This document shows, piece by piece, positions 6,159 to 11,550 of a stretch of DNA of 11,550 bases. The stretch covers positions 1-11,550 of the forward strand of contig JAHJRK010000078.1 in assembly GCA_018830925.1 (NCBI GenBank), given 5' to 3'. The stretch comes from Pseudomonadota bacterium. GTDB lineage: Bacteria; Desulfobacterota; Desulfobacteria; Desulfobacterales; RPRI01. The translations under genes and the position numbers were made by a program. The stretch's first letter is position 1, and every line of letters begins with the position of its first letter. A model generated the notes under the pieces. It ran no database searches, had not been told where the DNA came from, and worked only from the letters and a program-made list of their open reading frames with translations.

Positions 6159-6438
6159 GGGGGGGCATATAGGGGACGTTTTAAACATTTAAACTTGATT
6201 CATAAGCATTGAGACGGGCATGATAATGATCGGTAATACGTAATACGTTCGTGCAGAACGTGCATGACGATTATTATTCAATATAAGAGTTATTCACCTC
6301 AGTTCAGTACCCTCTTGAGGGGTATAAGAACGGGAACTTTCGCTACACAACCGCAACATTTACCTTATCTCCTGCAATCCTTTGATTCTAAAACATCGGA
6401 ATCAGCCACCCTGATTAAAAAGCACCTCAGCGAAGCCG
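6159..6438. other. Gene-free stretch with small inverted repeats
   Basis: No convincing gene is seen here. It contains a tandem TAATACG pair (6234-6247), a perfect inverted repeat ACGTTC-GTGCA-GAACGT (6245-6261), CCCTC-TT-GAGGG near 6310-6321, and AATCAG-CCACC-CTGATT about 30 bp beyond the stop of the GalT-like gene. The last hairpin could slow transcription leaving that gene, but it lacks a clear T-run on the minus strand, so it is not a confident terminator. Confidence 0.4.
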
Positions 6439-7464
6439 TCATGGTTTAAAATCGGGCGCCAGCATATCTCTTATATCCTCCGGGAAGGCCATGCAGAGCG
6501 TTTCATTGAAAAGGTTCCGAAGAGCACCCACATCGGGCGTTCCCAGAGCCTGGTTAAAAAAAGTCCTCGGAGAAAAGAGAATATGAAAACGGGTAAAATC
6601 ATCACCCGCTGCTCCTGTAAAAAAATTCATATTAAAGCTGTAAATACCCAACCTGTCATAAGCAGTCATAGCCTTTGTCAGACCCAGGGCTATATCTGAA
6701 AGATCTTTTTTCGTAAGGCCAAGGGTGCTGTTAACACCATCAACCACTGCTAAAACGTCTCCGGCAACACCTATCGGAGCATAGGAGCTAAGCCACGACG
6801 TTCTCCCTGTTCTTCCCAGAAACCGTTTATTTTCCGATTCTTCGCTCTTTACAAGGTCATCCCAGAAGTTTGTTCCGTTTGCCTCATAATATTTTTTTGC
6901 AGCTTCAAGCTCCTGCCTCATCAGATTCGGCGCCGAAGAAGTGGAAAATACCTGGAGATGTGGATGAATAAGAGAGCTTCCGGAAGCCGGCATGTAGTTC
7001 CAGTTGATAATATGATATACAGACTCAGGATGCTTTAAACTTTCAACTCTTTTGAAAAAATCAAATGCCAGCAGGAATCCTTTTACAATGAGCTCAGGAG
7101 TTATCTCCGTCATCGGAATGTAATGCCTGCTCCCGAATGTCGCCACGGCGCCAAGACTGTCATAGGGAGCTATATTGGGGAAAAGAACCATATCTCCGGA
7201 TATGAGGCGCCCTTCCGGTATCAGATCCTCCGCAAAATAAGGAGTAATGCTTAAAACCTTATCAGGGCAGAAAGGGCATGTTTTTTCAGTACCGGCGGTC
7301 ATCTTCTCAAAATCCGGTTTTTCCCATTTCAGTTTCATGAAATGGCAGATTCTCGATGTTCTGCCTGTAAGAGGATCTTTTCTAATCTCACTTGGAATCG
7401 CTCTGGTGGTTTTATTTTTAGGATCAAGAACAACGGTTTCTTTCAGGTTAGCTTCGAATTTCAT
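6439..7464 (-). CDS. GalT-family (HIT superfamily) uridylyltransferase-like protein
   Basis: 341 residues, about the length of bacterial galactose-1-phosphate uridylyltransferase (near 350). Visible are RKDPLTGRTSR near the N-terminus (the D-P-L-T-G start of GalT), a CPFC pair (Cys63, Cys66) that could bind metal, and the active-site strand NYMPASGSSLIHPHLQVF with His167-Pro-His169-x-Gln171. A second FTRFHILFSPR histidine block lies near the C-terminus. The H-P-H-x-Q motif supports nucleotidyl transfer through a uridylylated or adenylylated histidine. Overall similarity to true GalT looks loose (ICHFMKLKWEKPDF replaces the usual RAKRP block), so the sugar substrate is uncertain and an ADP- or UDP-sugar transferase/phosphorylase is possible. 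The start is fixed by AGGAGG four bases before the ATG. It is divergent from the mqn cluster; no other sugar gene is in view. Confidence 0.75.
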   Translation of the reverse strand: MKFEANLKETVVLDPKNKTTRAIPSEIRKDPLTGRTSRICHFMKLKWEKPDFEKMTAGTEKTCPFCPDKVLSITPYFAEDLIPEGRLISGDMVLFPNIAPYDSLGAVATFGSRHYIPMTEITPELIVKGFLLAFDFFKRVESLKHPESVYHIINWNYMPASGSSLIHPHLQVFSTSSAPNLMRQELEAAKKYYEANGTNFWDDLVKSEESENKRFLGRTGRTSWLSSYAPIGVAGDVLAVVDGVNSTLGLTKKDLSDIALGLTKAMTAYDRLGIYSFNMNFFTGAAGDDFTRFHILFSPRTFFNQALGTPDVGALRNLFNETLCMAFPEDIRDMLAPDFKP

Positions 7465-7533
7465 AATGCCTCCTTAGTTTCAATCCGGAAATGGCCCTTT
7501 GGGGCGATCTCTGTGTCAATCTGCGGAATTTCT

Positions 7534-7567
7534 TGTGCGACATACTATACGTATGTCTCCGCACAAT
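7534..7567. repeat. Long hairpin / inverted repeat between divergent genes
   Basis: Inner arms GACATAC (7539-7545) and GTATGTC (7551-7557) are perfect complements around TATAC. Outer arms TTGTGC and GCACAA continue the stem after a TCC bulge, giving about 13 paired bases. It lies 70-100 bp upstream of the GalT-like start, so it could be a leader structure, an operator, or a small mobile repeat. It is too far from a gene end, and lacks the T-run, to be a terminator. Confidence 0.5.
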
Positions 7568-7699
7568 CCCTTGATTTCCTTGAGCTTGCCCAAAATCGCC
7601 GATTTCCGAATTGGAAACATGTATGTGTTCAAATACAGTTGACGGATGGACACTGATTAGTCCATAGTTCATGGTTTTCGGTTCCTGGTTTCTTGTCAC

Positions 7700-7731
7700 T
7701 TGAACCCCGGAATCCTTGAACCCTCGAATCA
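7700..7731. repeat. Two tandem 16-bp repeats
   Basis: TTGAACCCCGGAATCC is followed at once by TTGAACCCTCGAATCA, 13 of 16 identical. It is preceded by simple, self-similar TTCATGGTTTTCGGTTCC-like sequence (from about 7668). The stretch looks like a degenerate intergenic repeat of the sort scattered in some deltaproteobacterial genomes; that it is dispersed elsewhere cannot be seen from this window. Confidence 0.45.
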
Positions 7732-7787
7732 TACTGCATGAATATACCATGATAACCCGATGAAATAAACTGTAAAGGTTCTTTCCC

Positions 7788-7816
7788 TTGACACCCTACC
7801 CCTATTTTATTATATT
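7788..7816 (+). promoter_or_regulatory. Sigma-70 promoter of the menaquinone cluster
   Basis: TTGACA (7788-7793), a 17-bp spacer and TATATT (7811-7816) form a near-consensus promoter. It should start transcription near 7823, leaving a leader of about 34 bases before the UbiD-like ATG at 7857. No operator was noticed around it, suggesting housekeeping expression. Confidence 0.75.
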
Positions 7817-7856
7817 TACTCGTTTTTAAAAGAAAATTTTATAAAGTAATCATTTT

Positions 7857-9299
7857 ATGCCATATAAAAATTTACAGCAATTTATCAAAGAACTTGAAGC
7901 TTCAGGCGAATTGCACAGGGTCAGCGCCGAGGTTGAACATGAACTTGAAATTACCGAAATAGCAGACCGGGTTTCAAAATCATGCGGCCCTGCCCTGCTT
8001 TTTGAAAGAGTTAAAGGATTTTCATATCCTCTACTTATCAATGCCTTCGGAAGCTATAAACGGATGCAGCTTGCGCTCTCCTGCAAATCTTTTGACGAAA
8101 TAGCCCTCCGGCTTGAGTCGAACATAAAGATGCGTCCTCCTGAAGGATTCCTTGATAAGATCAGGATGCTGTTTACTCTGAAGGAAATTGCCGGACTTAT
8201 CCCCAAAAAGGTAAAAACCGCCGCCTGCCAGGAAAGGATTTATACGGACGGCCCCATTCTCGACAGACTTCCCGTATTAAAATGCTGGCCGCTTGACGGA
8301 GGCCCCTTTATTACGCTCCCGATTGTAATAACAAAAGATCCCGATACGGGGATTCAGAATGCCGGCATGTACCGCATGCAGAAATATGACAATCTGTCGA
8401 CCGGCATGCACTGGCAGTACAACAAAGACGGGACCCGCCATTTCGATAAATATAAAAATCGCGGCCGGCGAATGGATGTAGCCGTTGCCCTGGGAGGATC
8501 ACCGGCCGTAACTTATGCCGCGAGCGCCCCGCTGCCGCCCGATATAGATGAATTTATTTTTGCAGGCTTTCTCGAATCACGTCCGGTTGAGATTGTAAAG
8601 GCAAGAACGGTCGATCTTTTTGTGCCGGCAGAATCGGATTTCATATTAGAAGGCTATGTCGACCCGGAGGAAGAGCGGACAGAAGGCCCTTTCGGGGACC
8701 ATACCGGGTTCTACTCGGCAGCCGACATATATCCGGTATTTCATGTAACAGCATTAACCTGCAGGAATGACGCAATATATCCTGCAACGGTCGTCGGTAA
8801 ACCTCCAATGGAAGACTGTTACATGGCAAAGGCAACAGAAAGAATCTTTCTTCCCATGCTGAAATTTCTTATACCTGAAATAGTTGATATGGAGCTGCCT
8901 ATCGAAGGAGTGTTTCATAACTGCGCGCTTATATCGATAGACAAGAGATATCCCGGCCAGGCTAAAAAAGTCATAAATGCGCTTTGGGGTCTCGGGCAGA
9001 TGGCATCAACAAAATTCATAGCGATATTTGATAAGGATATCAATCTCCGGGATTCGGGCACAGTCGTGTGGAAACTTCTTAACAATGTCGATCCCAAAAG
9101 AGACCTGCTCATGTCGGAAGGGCCACTTGATGCCCTAGACCATTCGGCCCCGTATCCCAATTTCGGCGGGAAAATGGGCATAGACGCCACAAGAAAAACC
9201 CGCGAAGAAGGCATGGGAAGAGACTGGCCGGATGAAATAGTCATGTCGCAGGAAATTAAAGATAAAGTTGCAAAGCGCTGGAAGGAATATGGATTTTAA
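7857..9299 (+). CDS. mqnL: UbiD-family decarboxylase, menaquinone (futalosine) pathway
   Basis: 480 residues, the full UbiD length. Key blocks are visible: IQNAGMYRMQ with Arg173, then EGYVDPEEERTEGPFGDHTG, where Glu271 and Glu276 are spaced like the catalytic glutamates of the R-E-E triad that works with prenylated FMN. VVGKPPMEDCYM and the C-terminal MGIDATRK also fit. UbiD enzymes remove an aromatic carboxylate using prFMN supplied by a UbiX-type protein, and a UbiX homologue lies two genes on. With a UbiA prenyltransferase between and MqnE downstream, the likely job is decarboxylation of the (prenylated) dihydroxynaphthoate in late menaquinone synthesis by the futalosine route. A ubiquinone role is the alternative but fits less with mqnE. 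The ribosome binding site is weak. The stop overlaps the next gene's start by 11 bp. Confidence 0.85.
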   Translation: MPYKNLQQFIKELEASGELHRVSAEVEHELEITEIADRVSKSCGPALLFERVKGFSYPLLINAFGSYKRMQLALSCKSFDEIALRLESNIKMRPPEGFLDKIRMLFTLKEIAGLIPKKVKTAACQERIYTDGPILDRLPVLKCWPLDGGPFITLPIVITKDPDTGIQNAGMYRMQKYDNLSTGMHWQYNKDGTRHFDKYKNRGRRMDVAVALGGSPAVTYAASAPLPPDIDEFIFAGFLESRPVEIVKARTVDLFVPAESDFILEGYVDPEEERTEGPFGDHTGFYSAADIYPVFHVTALTCRNDAIYPATVVGKPPMEDCYMAKATERIFLPMLKFLIPEIVDMELPIEGVFHNCALISIDKRYPGQAKKVINALWGLGQMASTKFIAIFDKDINLRDSGTVVWKLLNNVDPKRDLLMSEGPLDALDHSAPYPNFGGKMGIDATRKTREEGMGRDWPDEIVMSQEIKDKVAKRWKEYGF

Positions 9300-10131
9300 A
9301 AAATTTTCAAACCTTATAATGATCGAGCAAACGATCTTTGCCCTTCCGTTTGCATATCTTGGAGTCCTGTTTGCAAACGGAAAGAATATTTCAACATGGA
9401 TTTTAGTTACCATAGCCTTAGTTGCCGCACGAACGGCAGGCATGTCCTTTAACAGGGTAATAGACGCAAAAATAGACGCAAAGAATCCGCGCACCAGGGA
9501 CAGGCTCGTTCCGAGAGGAGAAGTAAAGCAGGCTGAAGTGTGGATAATCGGAATAGTCTCTTCTCTGGCGCTTATCGGATCATCCTTTCTGCTCAACAGC
9601 CTCTGTTTTTATCTCTCATTTGCGGCTGTTTTCCTGTTGCTTACATATTCATTTTTCAAGCGGTTTTCTTCGTCTTCGCATTTTTATCTGGGATTTGTTG
9701 AATCTGCCGCACCTATAGGAGGCTACCTTGCGGTAAGCGGTGAATTTTCTATTGTTCCCTTTGTTCTTGGAGGCGCTATCCTGCTGTGGATCGCCGGCCT
9801 CGACATTGTTTATGCTATTCAGGACGTGGAATTTGATAAAAACGAAGGACTCTATTCGTTTCCCTCAGCATACGGAGAGAAAAAGGCTCTTGCCACCTCC
9901 GTAATTTGTTATGTTTTATCCTTAGCGGCAATGATTACGGCAGGCATAATCACAGGAAAAAGCATGCCCTACTGGGCAGCTATTTCGTGCGTTGCCTTCA
10001 TCTTTATCTACCAGCAGAAAATTGCATGGAGCAGGAATATTGGATCCACTTTAAGAAAATTCTTCAGGGCAAATATGTACGTCTCCCCTTTTCTCCTTGC
10101 AGGAACCCTGATGGATGTTTTTTTTCGGTGA
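9289..10131 (+). CDS. mqnP: UbiA-family prenyltransferase, menaquinone pathway
   Basis: 280 residues from ATG 9289; an in-frame TTG at 9268 would lengthen it, but ATG with AAGGA just before it gives the usual family N-terminus. It is an integral membrane protein with about eight or nine hydrophobic helices. Both aspartate-rich prenyl-diphosphate/Mg sites are intact: Asn55-Arg56-x2-Asp59-x3-Asp63-x2-Asn66 followed by PRT, and Asp172-x2-Tyr175-x3-Asp179-x3-Asp183. It should transfer a polyprenyl chain to an aromatic acid in the inner membrane. The 11-bp overlap with the UbiD-like gene and the nearby UbiX and MqnE point to 1,4-dihydroxy-6-naphthoate as acceptor (MqnP), not 4-hydroxybenzoate (UbiA); that choice is inferred from context. 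Confidence 0.85.
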   Translation: MDFKKFSNLIMIEQTIFALPFAYLGVLFANGKNISTWILVTIALVAARTAGMSFNRVIDAKIDAKNPRTRDRLVPRGEVKQAEVWIIGIVSSLALIGSSFLLNSLCFYLSFAAVFLLLTYSFFKRFSSSSHFYLGFVESAAPIGGYLAVSGEFSIVPFVLGGAILLWIAGLDIVYAIQDVEFDKNEGLYSFPSAYGEKKALATSVICYVLSLAAMITAGIITGKSMPYWAAISCVAFIFIYQQKIAWSRNIGSTLRKFFRANMYVSPFLLAGTLMDVFFR

Positions 10132-10200
10132 TTCTTGAATCCTTTTTAACAGCTTATTGGTATTCAATCTTTTATAACATAATTGTCCGGAGCAGAATAT

Positions 10201-10824
10201 ATGATAGCAGTCGCGATTACAGGGGCAAGCGGTCCGATTATGGGGATACGCCTGATTGAAGAGCTTCTGAACAACAGCGAAGAGGTTTATGCTGTTGTCT
10301 CGAATGCTTCATGGCAGATCATTGAACATGAGCTCTCTTACAAGAAAAAAGGCTCTTTCCCCCTGACCGATCTTATTGCAAGCCGCGGGAAAACTGCAAA
10401 CACCGGTTTATTAAAAGAGTTTGACGATAAAGATTTTTTTTCTCCTCTTGCCAGCGGCTCAACACTTTTTGAAGCCATGGTTGTGATTCCCTGTTCCATG
10501 AAAACGCTTTCAGGAATAGCTCACGGCTATGCGGATTCTCTTATTACAAGGGCATGCGATGTTTCGATCAAGGAAAAAAGAAAATTAATTATTGTACCCA
10601 GAGAAACACCTTTGAGCTTAATACATATAGAGAACATGCATAAGATCGCTCTCGCCGGCGCCATAATTCTGCCGCCTGTAATCAGCTTTTACACGCTTCC
10701 CAAATCAACTGACGATATGGTTGATTTCATAACGGGGAAGGTCCTTAACCTCCTTGGAAAAAAAAACACCCTTTTTGAAAGCTGGGGAAATTCCTCCGGA
10801 TCAACAAAGGAAATACTGGCATAA
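10201..10824 (+). CDS. mqnM: UbiX-family flavin prenyltransferase
   Basis: 207 residues from ATG 10201. GGAG (10189-10192) eight bases upstream favours this start over the in-frame TTG at 10183, and the family begins MxxxITGASG exactly here. Visible motifs are the FMN-binding ITGASGPIMG (6-15), SGS at 86-88, the PCSMKTLSGIAHG block (97-109) and PRETPLSLIHIENM (133-146). The enzyme joins a dimethylallyl group to FMN, making prFMN, the cofactor needed by the UbiD-like enzyme encoded two genes upstream. It is soluble and normally a dodecamer. A 69-bp gap separates it from the prenyltransferase gene, with no terminator seen, so the cluster is probably one transcript. Confidence 0.88.
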   Translation: MIAVAITGASGPIMGIRLIEELLNNSEEVYAVVSNASWQIIEHELSYKKKGSFPLTDLIASRGKTANTGLLKEFDDKDFFSPLASGSTLFEAMVVIPCSMKTLSGIAHGYADSLITRACDVSIKEKRKLIIVPRETPLSLIHIENMHKIALAGAIILPPVISFYTLPKSTDDMVDFITGKVLNLLGKKNTLFESWGNSSGSTKEILA

Positions 10825-10849
10825 TAATTCTTTTTTTACGGATTCACCA

Positions 10850-11550
10850 ATGAGTTTCTTGAACCTACCGGATACAATAACAAATAATAAACTAAAGAAA
10901 ATTGCCGTAAAGGTCTTTGAGCAAATACCCGTATCAAAAGCGGACGCAGGATATATGCTGTCAACAGACGATATTCTTGATCTCGGTAAAATAAGTAATT
11001 TTATAAGAACAAAGTTGCATGGTAACACAGCATACTATGGCGTAAATATGAATCTCAATTTTACAAATATATGTGAACTTCGCTGCCCCCTGTGTGCGTT
11101 TTCCCGTGATGCAAAAGACAAAGACGCCTTTCTTCTTTCCCTTGATGAAATAACAGAGCGTGTACAAAAAGCGGTTTTATCCGGAATCGATGAGGTTCAT
11201 ATTGTCGGAGGGCTTCACCCCGAGCTCAAAATCGAATATTTCGAAAAAATGATAAGACGGATAAAAAAAATCAAACCCGATCTTTTTGTGGTTGCCTTTA
11301 CTGCAGTTGAGATTGATTACTTTGCAAAAAAGAGCAAAATCTCCGTAAATGAAACTCTAAAAAGGCTGATTGATGCCGGAATAGGAGCAATGCCCGGCGG
11401 AGGAGCCGAAATATTTTCTCCCCATATCAGAAATATCATAGCGCCGGCAAAAATTTCAGGCAACAGGTGGCTTCAGATAATGAGAACCGCTCATGAAATG
11501 GGTCTTAAAACCAATGCCACCATGCTATACAACCATAAAGAGGAGATCGG
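10850..11550 (+). CDS. mqnE: Aminofutalosine synthase (radical SAM), N-terminal part
   Basis: 233 codons are in the window and the gene continues past the right edge. The radical-SAM cysteines are Cys75, Cys79 and Cys82 in CELRCPLCAF, preceded by NMNLNFTNI. HIVGGLHPEL and the MPGGGAEIF block (Gly183-Gly-Gly-Ala-Glu-Ile-Phe) are diagnostic of the MqnE/MqnC group, and the GGGAEIF form plus overall layout favours MqnE over MqnC. It joins 3-enolpyruvyl-benzoate and SAM to give aminofutalosine, the entry of the futalosine menaquinone route. The start ATG 10850 has no good ribosome binding site, only 25 bp after the UbiX-like stop, so translation may depend on coupling. A full protein is about 360-370 residues. 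Confidence 0.88.
   Translation, partial: MSFLNLPDTITNNKLKKIAVKVFEQIPVSKADAGYMLSTDDILDLGKISNFIRTKLHGNTAYYGVNMNLNFTNICELRCPLCAFSRDAKDKDAFLLSLDEITERVQKAVLSGIDEVHIVGGLHPELKIEYFEKMIRRIKKIKPDLFVVAFTAVEIDYFAKKSKISVNETLKRLIDAGIGAMPGGGAEIFSPHIRNIIAPAKISGNRWLQIMRTAHEMGLKTNATMLYNHKEEI

Noticed and set aside
6176..6200. GTTTTAAAC / ATTTAAAC as a third attC end
   Set aside because: Neither matches the expected R'' GTTTAAC or a spaced GTTRRRY partner, and no foldable arms surround them.
6395..6420. AATCAG-CCACC-CTGATT as a terminator of the GalT-like gene
   Set aside because: The six-pair stem lacks a downstream T-run on the minus strand; it is kept only as an inverted repeat.
6264..6449. 61-codon plus-strand frame ending in the GalT-like gene
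   Set aside because: It has no ribosome binding site, overlaps the 3' end of a well-supported gene and its sequence has no recognisable character.
7448..7750. 100-codon minus-strand frame upstream of the GalT-like gene
   Set aside because: It overlaps the GalT-like start and its ribosome binding site and runs through the hairpin and tandem repeats, so it is most likely non-coding repeat sequence.
1..11550. CRISPR arrays, tRNA and rRNA genes
   Set aside because: No regularly spaced identical repeats and no tRNA-like cloverleaf or rRNA segment was noticed by eye on either strand.

Overview
The window reads as chromosomal DNA of an anaerobic deltaproteobacterium (Desulfobacterota, probably a sulfate-reducer relative). 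The evidence is the futalosine-type menaquinone gene cluster at the right end, the style of the integron and transposase remnants, and a moderate G+C that shifts between blocks. The taxonomic call is inference from gene content only.

Left part (1-1055): the 5' end of a minus-strand winged-helix regulator gene runs off the left edge, with direct and inverted repeats in its upstream region. Next come two decayed minus-strand genes: the tail of an IS200/REP-type transposase and a badly deleted integron integrase (intI). The integrase keeps its N-terminal start, one internal segment and the C-terminal tyrosine box, but has lost most of its catalytic core. Upstream of the dead intI, on the plus strand, lies an attI-like region with two 19-bp near-identical repeats.

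Middle part (1056 to about 6000): a short integron cassette array. Cassette 1 (798 bp) carries one uncharacterised gene. Cassette 2 is unusually large (4048 bp) and carries a complete two-gene Hachiman-type anti-phage system: hamA (DUF1837 nuclease) and hamB (SF2 helicase), with overlapping reading frames. Each cassette ends in a recognisable attC site whose R'' box is the exact complement of the first bases of its own cassette, and each last stop codon lies inside R''. A possible third, truncated cassette begins at 5902 with a strong ribosome binding site and a 27-residue hydrophobic peptide. It then dissolves into a fragment of a minus-strand cytochrome b-like gene.

Right part (about 6160-11550): ordinary chromosome. 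A minus-strand GalT-family (HIT superfamily) uridylyltransferase-like gene is separated, by an intergenic region with a strong hairpin and a tandem 16-bp repeat, from a plus-strand cluster for late and early futalosine-pathway menaquinone steps. The cluster is a UbiD-like decarboxylase, a UbiA-like prenyltransferase, a UbiX-like flavin prenyltransferase and aminofutalosine synthase (MqnE, cut by the right edge). It has a near-consensus sigma-70 promoter (TTGACA-17-TATATT).

The most interesting content is a phage-defence operon packaged as a single, very large integron cassette beside a fossil integrase, with an uncharacterised gene as its only full neighbour cassette.
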